Below are positions 20,250-31,301 of a DNA stretch of 64,000 nt, in pieces. The DNA comes from Betaproteobacteria bacterium HGW-Betaproteobacteria-12 (GTDB lineage Bacteria > Pseudomonadota > Gammaproteobacteria > Burkholderiales > Rhodocyclaceae), in assembly GCA_002842345.1 (NCBI GenBank), contig PHCU01000001.1, positions 20,906 to 84,905 on the forward strand. The letters are read 5' to 3'. The notes under the pieces were generated by a model. It was given only the letters and a program-made list of their open reading frames with translations. It was not told the DNA's origin and ran no database searches. Each line of letters starts with the position of its first letter. The stretch's first letter is position 1. The position numbers were made by a program, and so were the translations under genes.

Positions 20250-21038
20250 ATGTCCGCCACCACGCCGCTGCTGCAGGGTGCGCCGAACTTTCGCGACTTT
20301 GGCGGCTACCGGGGAAGCGACGGCCGCCTAGTGCGTGGCGGCCGCCTGTTTCGTTCCGAGGCCCTGGCCCGGTTGACCGATGCCGACCTGCAGCAGCTGG
20401 CCGGCCTGGATATCCGCTTGCTCTACGACCTGCGCGCCGCCGACGAGCGGACACGCGACCCGAATCGCTGGCCAGCCTCCCTGATCACCGAGGCCGTGGC
20501 TGGCCTCGAGTCGGATGAACTGGCGGCGGTGCGCTTCTCCGGCTGGCGCCAACGCCTCGGCGACCCGAGCTTCGATGCCGCCGCCGCCCGCCAGTGGATC
20601 CTGCATGCCTATGGCGAAATGCCGGCGCTGTTTGCCGGCCTCATCGCCACGCTGTTGCTCCGCCTCGGCGCGCCTGCCGCCCCGGCCACCCTGATCCATT
20701 GCACGGCTGGCAAGGATCGCACGGGTTTTGTCTGCGCCCTGCTGCTGGCTGCCCTCGGCGTCCATCGCGACGACATCTTCGCCAACTACCTGCTGACGCG
20801 CCAGCGCCGTCCACCGGAGGACTTGCTGAAGGTGTTGCTCGGTGACGAGCTGGCTCACCAATCAGCCGCGACCCGCGCCGCCCTGATGGTCATGGCCGAC
20901 GTCCGTGAAGACTATCTGGGCACGGCGCTGTCACGTATCGATGGGGATTTCGGCGGCATCGAACGCTACCTCGCCAAGGCCTGCCAGCTGGACGACCAAC
21001 GGCGCGACCAACTTTTCGCCGCCCTGCTTGCCGGCTGA
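20250..21038 (+). CDS. Tyrosine/serine protein phosphatase
   Basis: NFRDFGGYR and P-loop HCTAGKDRTGFVCALLLAALGV. Confidence 0.9.
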   Translation: MSATTPLLQGAPNFRDFGGYRGSDGRLVRGGRLFRSEALARLTDADLQQLAGLDIRLLYDLRAADERTRDPNRWPASLITEAVAGLESDELAAVRFSGWRQRLGDPSFDAAAARQWILHAYGEMPALFAGLIATLLLRLGAPAAPATLIHCTAGKDRTGFVCALLLAALGVHRDDIFANYLLTRQRRPPEDLLKVLLGDELAHQSAATRAALMVMADVREDYLGTALSRIDGDFGGIERYLAKACQLDDQRRDQLFAALLAG

Positions 21039-21084
21039 GCCGACGACGGCGCCACAACCTGCATCCCGACACGGAGAAGCAACG

Positions 21085-21795
21085 ATGAATGGCAAGAAAA
21101 AACCGCTGCCCCCGGGGCAGTTCGTCTATCCCAGCTTCGAGCGCTTCGGGCTGGGCTTGTTCGCCAAGCGCTTCCCGAACCAAACGGAGCGCATCGAGCT
21201 GAGCATCGGCGGCGATGTCGAGTCGACGCTGACCGTCGCCGGTGAGCTGAGCAGCTTGCCGCGCGTCGAGCAGGTTTCCGACTTCCACTGCGTCACGACC
21301 TGGTCCTGCCTGGATGTCCGCTGGAGCGGCGTACGCTTCTCGGATTTCTACGAGCAGATCGTCGCGCCGCGCGTCAAGCCGCGGGATGACGCGACCTTCG
21401 TCGTCTTTCGCGGCCAGGACGGCTACGCCTGCAGCATGCAGCTGGCCGACCTGCTGGCGCCGGACGTGTTGCTTGCCGACACCGTCGACGGCCACGACCT
21501 GGGCATCGAGCACGGCGCCCCGTTGCGTCTGGTCGCCCCGGCCCACTATGGCTACAAGAACGTCAAGCACATCGCCGCGATCGAGTTCTGGCGCGACCGC
21601 CGCGCCTACCGCTTCCCTTTTCCCTATCCGCAACTGATGGATCATCCGCGCGGCCGGGTGGCCTTCGAGGAACGCGCCCGCTATCTGCCGATATGGCTGG
21701 TCCGCCTGGTTTATCGCGCGCTGATGCCGGGCGCCCGCAGCAAGATGCGCAAGGCCCTGCTGGCCTATCGCAGCCGAGGCGGCAGCCGGGCCTGA
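21085..21795 (+). CDS. Molybdopterin-dependent oxidoreductase (sulfite oxidase-like fold)
   Basis: VSDFHCVTTWSCLDVRWSGVRFSDFYEQI with Mo-ligating Cys context; ATG at 21085. Confidence 0.8.
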   Translation: MNGKKKPLPPGQFVYPSFERFGLGLFAKRFPNQTERIELSIGGDVESTLTVAGELSSLPRVEQVSDFHCVTTWSCLDVRWSGVRFSDFYEQIVAPRVKPRDDATFVVFRGQDGYACSMQLADLLAPDVLLADTVDGHDLGIEHGAPLRLVAPAHYGYKNVKHIAAIEFWRDRRAYRFPFPYPQLMDHPRGRVAFEERARYLPIWLVRLVYRALMPGARSKMRKALLAYRSRGGSRA

Positions 21796-21841
21796 GCCGG
21801 CCGTTCGCGCCACTCCCTTCTCTGAAAAACAAAGGCACATC

Positions 21842-23092
21842 ATGCGCACTGCCGCACTGACCAAGGCAATCCTGCTCCCGGCAATCCTCGCCCCGGGGCT
21901 GGCGCTGGCCACCAACGGCTACTTCTCCCATGGCTTTGGCGTCAAATCGCAGGGCATGGCCGGAGCCGGCATCGCCCTCCCCCAGGACGGGCTTGCGGCG
22001 GCGATCAATCCGGCGGGAACGGCTTTCGTCGGTAACCGGGTCGACTTGGGGATGGTTCTGGTTCGGCCGCAACGCAGCGCTGAAATCAGCGGCAATCTGG
22101 CCGGCATGAACGGCGACTACGCCGGCAACGACACGCGGAATTTCCTGGTTCCGGAGATCGGCTACGTCGAACAACTGAGCCCACGGCTGGCCGCCGGGGT
22201 CGCCGTCTATGGCAATGGCGGCCTCAACACCGATTATGGGAACAATCCGTTCCGCGCCCTCGGGGCGACCGGCGCCGCCGGCGTCAATCTCGAACAACTG
22301 TTCATTTCGCCCTCGCTGGCCTGGAAGCTGGCCGACGAGCACGCCGTCGGTCTGGCGCTCAATATCGCCTACCAGCGCTTCGAGGTGGAGGGCATCGCCC
22401 CCTTTGCCGCCGCCTCGTCCTCACCGGGCAACTTCACCAATCGCGGGGTCGATAGCGCCCTCGGCTGGGGCATCCGCCTCGGCTATACCGGCAAACTGAG
22501 CGACGACCTGACCCTGGGCCTGACCTGGGCCTCGAAGACGCGTAGTGGTGAACTGGACAAATACAAGGGCCTGTTCGCCGAACACGGCGGCTTCGATATC
22601 CCGGCCAATTACGGCCTCGGCCTGTCCTGGGCGGCGACCCCGGCGCTGACGCTGGTTGCCGACGTCAAGCGCATCGAATACGGCGACGTCAAGGCGCTCG
22701 CCAACCCGATCGGCAACCTGTTCGCCGGCCATGCCTTCGGCAGCGCGAACGGCCCGGGGATGGGGTGGCGGGACATTACGGCGGTCAAGCTGGGCATCCA
22801 GTATCGGCTCGCCGAGTGGACTCTGCGTGCCGGCTACAGCCACTCCTCGCAGCCGGTTCCGTCCGACCAAACCTTGCTCAACATCCTGACGCCCAGCGTC
22901 GTCAAGGACCATGTCAGCGTGGGCGCCACCTGGCAGTCGAGCCGGAGCGGCGAGTTGAGTCTGGCCTACACCTATGCCCTGAAGAACACCGTGCACGGCC
23001 GCAATTCCATTCCCGGCGCCTTCGGCGGCGGCGAGGCCGATCTCACCCTGAAAGGCGACATCATCGGCATCGCCTACGGCTGGAAGTTCTGA
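21842..23092 (+). CDS. OmpP1/FadL family outer-membrane transporter
   Basis: [43 protein letters not shown]-terminal GIAYGWKF. Confidence 0.93.
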   Translation: MRTAALTKAILLPAILAPGLALATNGYFSHGFGVKSQGMAGAGIALPQDGLAAAINPAGTAFVGNRVDLGMVLVRPQRSAEISGNLAGMNGDYAGNDTRNFLVPEIGYVEQLSPRLAAGVAVYGNGGLNTDYGNNPFRALGATGAAGVNLEQLFISPSLAWKLADEHAVGLALNIAYQRFEVEGIAPFAAASSSPGNFTNRGVDSALGWGIRLGYTGKLSDDLTLGLTWASKTRSGELDKYKGLFAEHGGFDIPANYGLGLSWAATPALTLVADVKRIEYGDVKALANPIGNLFAGHAFGSANGPGMGWRDITAVKLGIQYRLAEWTLRAGYSHSSQPVPSDQTLLNILTPSVVKDHVSVGATWQSSRSGELSLAYTYALKNTVHGRNSIPGAFGGGEADLTLKGDIIGIAYGWKF

Positions 23093-23146
23093 CTACCGGC
23101 CTCCGGGGCCGGCCGCAGCCCGCCCCGGAACCAGACAAACACCTCT

Positions 23147-24079
23147 TCAACCCAAGGTGTTCAGCAACTCCGGAACCGCCTCGAACAGATCGGCGACCAG
23201 GCCATAGTCGGCGACCTGGAAGATCGGGGCGTCCGGATCCTTGTTGATGGCGACGATGACCTTCGACTCCTTCATGCCGGCCAGGTGCTGGATCGCCCCC
23301 GAGATACCAACCGCGATGTACAACTGCGGCGCGACGATCTTGCCGGTCTGGCCGACCTGGTAATCGTTCGGCACGAAGCCGGCATCGACGGCGGCACGGG
23401 ATGCGCCCATGGCGGCACCGAGCTTGTCGGCGAGCGGGTCGAGCACCCGGTGATAGTTCTCGCCACTGCCCAGGCCGCGACCACCGGAAACGATGACCTT
23501 GGCCGCCCCCAGTTCCGGGCGGGCGCTCTTGGTCAGCTCGCGGCCGACAAAGGCTGACTTGCCGCTGGCCGCCGCGGCCTCGATGGTCAGCACCGGCGCA
23601 TTGCCGGTGCAGCCGACCGCATCGAAGCCGGTCGTGCGAATGCTGATCACCTTGATCGGGTCCGCCGACTTGACGGTGGCCAGGGCATTGCCGGCGTAGA
23701 TCGGACGGACGAAGGTATCGGGCGCCTCGACGGCGACGATCTCGGAGATCTGGGCGACATCGAGCAGCGCCGCGACGCGCGGCAGAAAGTTCTTGCCGAA
23801 GGTCGTCGCCGGAGCAAGGATGTGACTGTAGTCACCGGCAATCGAGACGACCAGGGCGGCAACATCCTCCGCCAGTTGTTCCTTGAGGTGCTCGGCGTCG
23901 GCATGGCGGACGGCAGTGACGCCGTCGATGCGGGCGGCCGCTTCGGCAACGCTGCGGCAGGCGCTGCCGGCGACGAGGACATGAATCTCGCCCCCCACCT
24001 TGCTGGCGGCAGCGACGGTGTTGAGCGTGGCGCTCTTGAGCGCGGTGTTGTCGTGTTCGGCGATGACAAGCAGGGTCAT
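23147..24079 (-). CDS. etfA: Electron transfer flavoprotein alpha subunit
   Basis: [80 protein letters not shown]. Confidence 0.96.
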   Translation of the reverse strand: MTLLVIAEHDNTALKSATLNTVAAASKVGGEIHVLVAGSACRSVAEAAARIDGVTAVRHADAEHLKEQLAEDVAALVVSIAGDYSHILAPATTFGKNFLPRVAALLDVAQISEIVAVEAPDTFVRPIYAGNALATVKSADPIKVISIRTTGFDAVGCTGNAPVLTIEAAAASGKSAFVGRELTKSARPELGAAKVIVSGGRGLGSGENYHRVLDPLADKLGAAMGASRAAVDAGFVPNDYQVGQTGKIVAPQLYIAVGISGAIQHLAGMKESKVIVAINKDPDAPIFQVADYGLVADLFEAVPELLNTLG

Positions 24080-24093
24080 GGCGTAATGCTCCT

Positions 24094-24843
24094 TCAAATG
24101 ACTTTGGCTTCGTTCTTGAGCTTGGCGACCAGTTGCTGCACGTCGGCCACCATCACCCCGGCCTTGCGCGTCGCCGGTTCGACGACCCGCAGGGTGGTCA
24201 GGCGCGGCGTCACATCGACGGCCAGATCGGCCGGCTTGAGCGTATCGAGCGGCTTCTTCTTGGCTTTCATGATGTTCGGCAAGGTCGCGTAGCGCGGCTC
24301 GTTCAGGCGCAGGTCGGTGGTCACCACGGCCGGCAGCGCCAGCGACAGGGTTTCCAGGCCGCCATCGATTTCGCGCGTGACGTTGACGCGATCACCGGCG
24401 ACAGCCACCTTCGAGGCGAAAGTCGCCTGCCCCCAGCCGGCCAGCGCGGCCAGCATCTGGCCGGTCTGGTTGGCGTCGTCGTCGATCGCCTGCTTGCCGC
24501 AGATGACCAGCTGCGGCGCTTCCTTGTCACAGATCGCCTTGAGCAGCTTGGCAACGGCCAGCGGCTGCAACTCGACATCCGTCTCGACCAGGATGGCGCG
24601 GTCGGCACCGATGGCCAGCGCCGCACGCAGGGTTTCCTGGCAGGCGGCAACGCCGCAGGAGACGGCGATGACCTCGGTGGCGACACCGGCTTCCTTGAGG
24701 CGAACTGCTTCCTCGACCGCGATTTCGTCGAAGGGATTCATCGACATCTTGACGTTGGCGAGGTCCACGCCGGAACCATCCGCCTTGACGCGTGCCTTGA
24801 CGTTGTAGTCGATGACACGCTTGACCGGTACGACGATTTTCAT
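24094..24843 (-). CDS. etfB: Electron transfer flavoprotein beta subunit
   Basis: [74 protein letters not shown]. Confidence 0.96.
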   Translation of the reverse strand: MKIVVPVKRVIDYNVKARVKADGSGVDLANVKMSMNPFDEIAVEEAVRLKEAGVATEVIAVSCGVAACQETLRAALAIGADRAILVETDVELQPLAVAKLLKAICDKEAPQLVICGKQAIDDDANQTGQMLAALAGWGQATFASKVAVAGDRVNVTREIDGGLETLSLALPAVVTTDLRLNEPRYATLPNIMKAKKKPLDTLKPADLAVDVTPRLTTLRVVEPATRKAGVMVADVQQLVAKLKNEAKVI

Positions 24844-24896
24844 TGCTCTTGCTCCATCATCTGGGTTGCCTGATTGGCGAAACGGCCTGCTGCGGC

Positions 24897-26081
24897 CTAG
24901 ACGCGCTCGAAAATGGCGGCGATGCCCTGACCGCCCCCGATACACATGGTGACCAGCGCGTAGCGGCCGCCGGTCCGATGCAGTTCGTAGATCGCCTTGG
25001 TCGTGATGATCGCGCCGGTGGCGCCGACCGGATGACCGAGGGAAATCCCCGAACCATTGGGATTGACCTTGGCCGGATCGAAACCGAGCTCCTGGGCGAC
25101 GGCACAGGCCTGGGCGGCAAAGGCTTCGTTCGACTCGATGACGTCGATGTCCTGGATCCGCAGGCCGGTCCGCTCCAGCACCCGGCGACAGGCGGGAATC
25201 GGGCCGATGCCCATGTATTCCGGTTCGACCCCGGCGTGAGCGTAGTCGACCAGGCGGGCCATCGGCTTCAGGCCGTGCCGCTGTACGGCGCCGGCGCCGG
25301 CGAGGACAACTGCGGCCGCCCCGTCGTTGAGGCCCGAGGCGTTGCCCGCTGTCACCACGCCGTCCTTCTTGAACACTGCCTTCATCTTGGCCAGCTGCTC
25401 GAGCGTGACATCGGCGCGCACATGCTCGTCGACAGCAAACTGGATCGTTCCCTTGCGCGACGGCACTTCGACCGGAACGATCTGCTCGGCGAAGCGCCCC
25501 TCGGCGATGGCCCGGGCCGCACGCTGCTGGCTTTCCAGCGCCAGGGCGTCCTGCATTTCGCGCGTGATGCCGTAGCGCGCCGCAACATTCTCGGCAGTAA
25601 TGCCCATGTGGATCTTCTGCCACGGGTCATGCAGGATCCCGTTCATGTAATCGACGACGGCGGTATCACCCATGCGTGCGCCCCAGCGGGCGGCGGGCAT
25701 GATGTACGGCCCGCGGCTCATCGACTCGGCACCGCCGCCAATGGCAATATCGGCATCACCGAGCATGATGGTCTGGGCCGCCGAAATAATCGCCTGCAAA
25801 CCCGAACCACACAGGCGATTGACGTTGAATGCCGGAACCTCCTTGGGAACGCCGGCATCCATCGCCGCGACCCGACTCAGGTAGGCATCGCGCGGCTCGG
25901 TCGGGATGACGTTACCCATGACGACATGCCCGATCAGCTCCGGCGCGACGCGGCTACGCTCAAGCGCAGCCTTGACCGCGATGGTCGCCAGCTGGGTCAT
26001 CAGGGTGTCCTTCAGGGTGCCACCATAAGTACCAATGGCCGTGCGCGCGGCACCGACAACAAAAATCTCGTTCGCAGTCAT
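24897..26081 (-). CDS. Acetyl-CoA C-acyltransferase (thiolase)
   Basis: [49 protein letters not shown]. Confidence 0.95.
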   Translation of the reverse strand: MTANEIFVVGAARTAIGTYGGTLKDTLMTQLATIAVKAALERSRVAPELIGHVVMGNVIPTEPRDAYLSRVAAMDAGVPKEVPAFNVNRLCGSGLQAIISAAQTIMLGDADIAIGGGAESMSRGPYIMPAARWGARMGDTAVVDYMNGILHDPWQKIHMGITAENVAARYGITREMQDALALESQQRAARAIAEGRFAEQIVPVEVPSRKGTIQFAVDEHVRADVTLEQLAKMKAVFKKDGVVTAGNASGLNDGAAAVVLAGAGAVQRHGLKPMARLVDYAHAGVEPEYMGIGPIPACRRVLERTGLRIQDIDVIESNEAFAAQACAVAQELGFDPAKVNPNGSGISLGHPVGATGAIITTKAIYELHRTGGRYALVTMCIGGGQGIAAIFERV

Positions 26082-26299
26082 TGCAGGTCCTCATCGAAAA
26101 TGTGATGGTACGATACCATACGATATTGCAAAGCAAAAGCATTGGTGGAAAATCGGCCCAGCCTTGCAACCGCTATAAATCGCCAAGTAAAGAAACAGAG
26201 CAGCCTGGCGACGCTCAGAACATCTGCGCCAATGCATGAATATTTTACGCTTCAATACTATATACTCTTAGTACTACAAGCACCGATAAGGAGACAAGG

Positions 26300-27499
26300 A
26301 TGCAAGGTATCGACAAGGATCGACCGTCCGCTGAATGGATCGCTTCGCTGCGCCAGCGTTTCGTCACGGAAAAGGAAATCGATCACATACTGACCCGCAA
26401 GCTGGCGCGCCGCGCCGGCCCCGGCTACTCACCGATTCCCCTGGAAAAGCTGGTCGCCGGCGTCAAGGCGCTGCTCCTCGCCGAAATCGGCGACAGCTTC
26501 GAGATCAAGGATGCACGCTGGCTCTCCGGCGGTGCTTCGAAGCTGCAGATGGCCTTTGCCCTCGAATGGCATCGCCCTGGTGTCGGTTTCGAGAAGACGG
26601 CGATGGTCCTGCGTATGGAGCCTTCGGAATCGATCGTCGAGACCAGCCGGCTGCGTGAATTCCAACTGATCAAAGCATTTGATGGAATCGTGCCGGTGCC
26701 GCCAGTGTTCTGGTGCGACGCCGACGGCAAATACCTGCCCTACCCGGCCCTGATCTACGGTTTCGCCCCCGGCGTGACCAAGCCGAGCGACGCCAGCAGT
26801 GGCGTCTCCGGCCTCGGCACCAAGCTGCCGCAGGCTGTCCGCGAACGTTTGGCCCCCCAATTCGTCGAGCATCTGGCGGCCATTCATCGGCGCGATATCG
26901 GCAATGCCGGACTTACCGCCTTCGATGTCCCTGAAACCGGAACGACCCAGTGCGCCGAATGGGGCGTGAACTGGTGGGATCGCGTCTGGGAGGAAGATAG
27001 CGACGAGGATGTGCCGATGATTCGCGCTACCTCCGCCTGGCTGCACCGCAATCTGCCGGTGCTCGATCAGCCGTCGATCGTGCATTCCGATTACCGTACC
27101 GGCAATTTTCTGTACACCGAACACGATCTGCAAATATCCGCATGGCTGGACTGGGAGCTCGGCCGTATCGGTGACCGCCACCAGGATCTGGCCTGGACGA
27201 CCAGCAGTGCCTTCGGCTCTTACGCCGAGGATGGCAAGACCTTGCTCGTCTGCGGCCTGATCCCGGAAGCGGAGTTTCTCGCCGCCTACGAGAAGGCATC
27301 GGGCCTCAAGGTCGATGCCCAGACCATGCACTGGTACAAGGTGTACAACAACTACAGCATCGCCGTGCTGATTCTCGCCACCGGCTACCGGGCAGCACGC
27401 AACGGAAAAACGCACCAGGACGTACTGGTAACCTGGCTGATCGGGATCGGCTACATGCTCCTCGACGAAATCCGCGGCTTGATCGAGAAAGGAAACTGA
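26300..27499 (+). CDS. Phosphotransferase family (APH-like) protein
   Basis: 399 aa; SIVHSDYRTGNFLYTEHDLQISAWLDWELGRIGDRHQDLAW kinase catalytic and metal motifs. Confidence 0.88.
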   Translation: MQGIDKDRPSAEWIASLRQRFVTEKEIDHILTRKLARRAGPGYSPIPLEKLVAGVKALLLAEIGDSFEIKDARWLSGGASKLQMAFALEWHRPGVGFEKTAMVLRMEPSESIVETSRLREFQLIKAFDGIVPVPPVFWCDADGKYLPYPALIYGFAPGVTKPSDASSGVSGLGTKLPQAVRERLAPQFVEHLAAIHRRDIGNAGLTAFDVPETGTTQCAEWGVNWWDRVWEEDSDEDVPMIRATSAWLHRNLPVLDQPSIVHSDYRTGNFLYTEHDLQISAWLDWELGRIGDRHQDLAWTTSSAFGSYAEDGKTLLVCGLIPEAEFLAAYEKASGLKVDAQTMHWYKVYNNYSIAVLILATGYRAARNGKTHQDVLVTWLIGIGYMLLDEIRGLIEKGN

Positions 27500-27500
27500 C

Positions 27501-28052
27501 ATGCAGATGCGCCCCGAAATCCAGATCACCAGCGTGATCAAGGCCGTCAAGGATGTGCTGATCCCGGCCATCGACCCGAACAACAAGCTGGCCGTCGAAC
27601 AGGCACAACTGGTCGTCGGTCTGCTCAGCCTGCTGGCCAGCCAGTTGCCCGTGCAGTTCCGCTTCGACCGCGATGAACTGGCACGCCTGCTGGCAACCGC
27701 CGAATCGCTCACCGCGATCCCGGCCGACGACACCAACCTGGCGACCGCCATCGGCGAACTTGCCGCCAGCCGGACAGCCGGCGCCAGCATCCTCGAGCAT
27801 TGCCGGGTCGATCCTGCCATCCTGGTCAACAGCGTGCGCGAACTGCGCCAAAAAGTCGGCGCCGTGGTATCCGCAGCGGCGGGCACCAGCGATGTTGCGA
27901 CGCAGTTGCGGATCGAGAAAATCATTCTCGACCTGTCGAAGGAGCAACTCCTGCGCGACCGCTCACTGATGAAACCGCAGGGCTGGGAACCTGATCCAGC
28001 GGCCCTTCCTGCCATCGCGGAACTGCTCGCCGGGACACCTCGGGGAGCCTGA
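27501..28052 (+). CDS. Conserved hypothetical protein co-transcribed with the phosphotransferase
   Basis: 183 aa starting 2 nt after the upstream stop; helical composition; no recognised domain. Confidence 0.7.
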   Translation: MQMRPEIQITSVIKAVKDVLIPAIDPNNKLAVEQAQLVVGLLSLLASQLPVQFRFDRDELARLLATAESLTAIPADDTNLATAIGELAASRTAGASILEHCRVDPAILVNSVRELRQKVGAVVSAAAGTSDVATQLRIEKIILDLSKEQLLRDRSLMKPQGWEPDPAALPAIAELLAGTPRGA

Positions 28053-28062
28053 TACGGCATGC

Positions 28063-28095
28063 GGCCGGAAAGCCCCTGCGGGGAGCGATCCGGCC
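28063..28095. terminator. Nested hairpin after the phosphotransferase operon
   Basis: Outer stem GGCCGGA/TCCGGCC and inner CCCC-TGC-GGGG; no clear U-tract. Confidence 0.45.
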
Positions 28096-28245
28096 CGCTG
28101 AATCGAAACGCCGAAGCGGCGATCAGTCGTCGCATGCCTCCAGCACCGAGGCCTCGACATTGGAATTCCGGCGCTTTCCCTGCAGTCCGGTCTGGTATAG
28201 CGCCTTGCGGAATCCAGACCCGGCCCCGGCGGGATCAGTTGGCAC

Positions 28246-28518
28246 TCAGAGTTTGCCGATATCGGAAAAATAGATCGCCAATAACACGCTCGTCAGGAGC
28301 ACCAGCCATCCTTCCAGCAGCCGCCGCCAGACTGGCGGCGCATGGCGCATCTCCATGAAGTCGAGGACCACCAGTCGCCCCTTGATGTAACCGATCACCA
28401 GCGTCAGGGCGCCTGCGTACAGACCGAAACCATGCTGGCCGCTGATACTGAAGGCGGCCACGGTAGCCACCAGCAGAATCCAGGCGCTGCGGTCGAACGC
28501 GTTCTTCAGAATATTCAT
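28246..28518 (-). CDS. Cytochrome c oxidase subunit IV/NorF-like small membrane protein
   Basis: 90 aa, hydrophobic, LVIGYIKGRLVVLDFMEMRHAPPVWRRLLEGWLVLLTSVLL. Confidence 0.72.
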   Translation of the reverse strand: MNILKNAFDRSAWILLVATVAAFSISGQHGFGLYAGALTLVIGYIKGRLVVLDFMEMRHAPPVWRRLLEGWLVLLTSVLLAIYFSDIGKL

Positions 28519-28525
28519 CGCAGGT

Positions 28526-29116
28526 TTACCGCAGCAGATAAAACAGGGGAAACAGGAAGATCCAGAGCAGATCGACCATGTGCCAGAAGGAGGCCCCCGT
28601 CTCCAGGCCACGCAGGTTGCCGGCATGGTATTTACCCGCCCGGGCATTGCGCAGCAGCACGCTCAAAATGACCGTGCCACCGACCACGTGCGCCAGATGA
28701 ATCATCGTCAGGCAAAAGTAGAACATGTAGAAATCGTTGCTGGTCAGCGTGATGCCGACAGCGAACTTGGCCGCATACTCGAAGTACTTGACCACCATGA
28801 AGGCCAGGGCCAGGCCAATGGCGACACCGAGGTAGCTGACGATCTGCCTGCGGCGATTCGTCCGCGCCGCCGCAATGGCACGGACGACGCCCCAGGAGCT
28901 CAGGATCAGCAACAGCGTGTTGAGCACGCCGAGATTGCGATCCAGTGTCGCTTGGCCGCGGTTGAACAATTCGACATCGCCATTGCGGTAAAACATGTAG
29001 GCGATGAAGAAGGCACTGAACGTCATCAACTCGGCCATGATGAAGATCCACACATCACGGTCGCCGGGCAAATGGCGACTGGCAGCTACAGGGACGGTCA
29101 GGGAAACAGTGGCCAT
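28526..29116 (-). CDS. Cytochrome c oxidase subunit III family protein (NorE-like)
   Basis: DRDVWIFIMAELMTFSAFFIAYMFYR, FYFCLTMIHLAHVVGGTVIL, ETGASFWHMVDLLWIFLFPLFYLLR. Confidence 0.88.
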   Translation of the reverse strand: MATVSLTVPVAASRHLPGDRDVWIFIMAELMTFSAFFIAYMFYRNGDVELFNRGQATLDRNLGVLNTLLLILSSWGVVRAIAAARTNRRRQIVSYLGVAIGLALAFMVVKYFEYAAKFAVGITLTSNDFYMFYFCLTMIHLAHVVGGTVILSVLLRNARAGKYHAGNLRGLETGASFWHMVDLLWIFLFPLFYLLR

Positions 29117-29141
29117 GATCGGTTCGAATGCCGCCGGGCGC

Positions 29142-29873
29142 TCACGCCGGACACAAGGCTCCGGCTTCCACTTCCCGCATTCGCCGGCGAATGGCCTTGA
29201 CCATATACAGCGAAGTAACCAGGCACCAGACCAGCCATGCGGCATATGGGATATAGAAGCTCAGCAAGCCGTTCCACGCAAACGGCCCAGTCTTCAGATA
29301 CAGGGTCAGGCTGGCCGGCGCGAAACTCAGCCCGCACCAGATGCTCAGGAAGCAGACCCAGCGGGGAAAGAGCGGCGTCTCCCGCTTGTCGGCAAGGCCG
29401 ATCAGCGCCATGGCCACCATCTGTACGGTAGTGATGCACCACTGCAGTTCCAGCGATTCCCAGCCAATATCGTGCAGGGTCTGGATAATCGCCGCATCGC
29501 GCTCCGGACGGAAACAGGCGACCGCCCAGCACAGCATGCCGAAGCTGACGACAAACACGGTCAACGCCCCGGCGATCAATTGCAGATAGGTCATCAGGCG
29601 CGAGTGCTTCTCGATCTGCCGCATGTGTTCGCTGATCTGGGCAGACCAAGGCAGGTAGAGAGAGATGAAGATCAGACTGACCACCCAGCCGAGACGCAAG
29701 TCGGATAGGTTTTCCCGATAGTAGGCCGCAATTTCCTCGGCCCCGAATGCAGGGGAAATCGGTCTCGGCAGGTTGTGCCCGTAGATACCGAATGTCACCA
29801 GGAAAATCAACACGAACAGCGGCCCGCACCAGGCGCTGATCAATTGATAGTTAAGATTGCTCCGCTCGTCCAT
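29142..29873 (-). CDS. Multi-pass membrane protein of unknown function
   Basis: 243 aa, about 6-7 hydrophobic helices; adjacent to NorE/NorF-like genes. Confidence 0.75.
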   Translation of the reverse strand: MDERSNLNYQLISAWCGPLFVLIFLVTFGIYGHNLPRPISPAFGAEEIAAYYRENLSDLRLGWVVSLIFISLYLPWSAQISEHMRQIEKHSRLMTYLQLIAGALTVFVVSFGMLCWAVACFRPERDAAIIQTLHDIGWESLELQWCITTVQMVAMALIGLADKRETPLFPRWVCFLSIWCGLSFAPASLTLYLKTGPFAWNGLLSFYIPYAAWLVWCLVTSLYMVKAIRRRMREVEAGALCPA

Positions 29874-29927
29874 CGCTAGTTCTCCTGTGATTTGCTTACG
29901 TGTTCGGGTACTGCTTGGGGTAATGGG

Positions 29928-30455
29928 CTATTCGTGCCCCGGCAACGGAAAATTGCCTTTATCCAGGGAAAGAATCGCTTTCTGCATCAGCCTCCCCAGA
30001 CTCTCGAACTCCTCCGGGGTCAAGCCGGCAAAAGCCTGCTGCAACGGCCCCATCATCTTCGGCACGGTCGCACAGGCGACCTGCCGGCCATGCGGGGTGA
30101 TCCGTATGACCAGACGCCGCGCGTCCATCGCATCGGCGGCTCGTGAAACCAGTTCTTCTCCGACCAATTGATCAAGGATCCGGGTCATGTTGGCCTTGCT
30201 GGTGCCGACCAGCCCGGTCAGTTCCCCGGGCGAAGCCTCGCCGTTCTCTGCCGCCATGAGCAGGCAGAGAACGTGAAAGATGTTTTCGCTCAAACCGGCC
30301 TTGCGGAACACTGGCTCGAAATAGCCGGTCAGGTTGGCAGCGAGGATGCGTATCAGACGAACCATCACCGTTGGCGGCATAGGCAAATCCGGAAGCGCTT
30401 CCGCCATGGAAGGCGTGCTGCGGCTCACTGAAGCAAGTTTTTGGGCACCGATCAT
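29928..30455 (-). CDS. MarR family transcriptional regulator
   Basis: ASPGELTGLVGTSKANMTRILDQLVGEELVSRAADAMDARRLVIRITPHGRQ winged-helix pattern. Confidence 0.92.
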   Translation of the reverse strand: MIGAQKLASVSRSTPSMAEALPDLPMPPTVMVRLIRILAANLTGYFEPVFRKAGLSENIFHVLCLLMAAENGEASPGELTGLVGTSKANMTRILDQLVGEELVSRAADAMDARRLVIRITPHGRQVACATVPKMMGPLQQAFAGLTPEEFESLGRLMQKAILSLDKGNFPLPGHE

Positions 30456-30465
30456 AATATGTTCA

Positions 30466-30491
30466 CATATGGTTTATATGTAAACTATATG
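30466..30491. promoter_or_regulatory. Candidate MarR operator
   Basis: Imperfect inverted repeat CATATGGTTTA-TATG-TAAACTATATG immediately upstream of the MarR start (30455). Confidence 0.6.
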
Positions 30492-30709
30492 CCTTGATCC
30501 AAAAATGCAAGAAAAAAGTGGGAATGTATTGACCTGCCAATACAGACAGTTGCCTTGCCGAGGCTGTCAATGCTGTACACGCGATCGTCGTCAGCTCACC
30601 GACTTCCGTGCTCTAATTCCGTATGCCAACAAATCGCACACCCGTAGGCAGCGCAGCCACCCCCCACCCTGGCACGTGCTCCCTGTCTGCTACGACCTTG
30701 CCCTGTGAC

Positions 30710-31258
30710 ATGCCAGACGCGGCTGTAAAGGATTTCACCGAAACCTGCCTGGAGGGGGAAGAGCTTTTCCGGGGCCGGCTACTGTCGCTACATCGAGACC
30801 GCGTACGACTACCGGATGGCGGTGAGGCAGTACGCGAATACGTGGTCCATCGCGATGCAGCAGTGGTCATCCCACTGCTGGACGAGCGGACGGTGCTGAT
30901 GGTGCGCCAGTACCGCTACGCTGCCGGCAAACACACCCTGGAGTTTCCTGCGGGCAAGATCGACGACGGCGAAACGCCCGAGCAGGCGGCTCGTCGCGAA
31001 CTGCTCGAGGAAACCGGCTACCGGTGCGACGGACTCAAGCAGCAATTCGCGTTGCGCTTGCCCGTCGCCTACGCCTCCGCCAGTGCCACGATCTTCCTGG
31101 CTACCGGCCTGCATTTCGCCGGCCACCCTGGCGAACCGGGGGAGTTCATTGAACCAATCCCGCTAGCCATAACCGACGCCCTGGAGAAGATTGCCACCGG
31201 CGAGATCTGCGACATGAAGGACGTCATCGCTCTCTACGCCCTGACCTTCCGGCGCTAA
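30710..31258 (+). CDS. NUDIX hydrolase (ADP-ribose pyrophosphatase-like)
   Basis: LEFPAGKIDDGETPEQAARRELLEETGYRC NUDIX box; ORF also open from 30623. Confidence 0.93.
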   Translation: MPDAAVKDFTETCLEGEELFRGRLLSLHRDRVRLPDGGEAVREYVVHRDAAVVIPLLDERTVLMVRQYRYAAGKHTLEFPAGKIDDGETPEQAARRELLEETGYRCDGLKQQFALRLPVAYASASATIFLATGLHFAGHPGEPGEFIEPIPLAITDALEKIATGEICDMKDVIALYALTFRR

Positions 31259-31301
31259 GGCCGGAAGCTATGGCGGCAACGGGGCCAGGCATACCCCGGC
31301 A

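Noticed and set aside
19249-20454. 401-aa ORF on - strand
   Set aside because: Antisense to the SDR with intact Rossmann and YxxxK motifs.
26429-28135. 568-aa ORF on - strand
   Set aside because: Antisense to the phosphotransferase and its partner, which carry real motifs.
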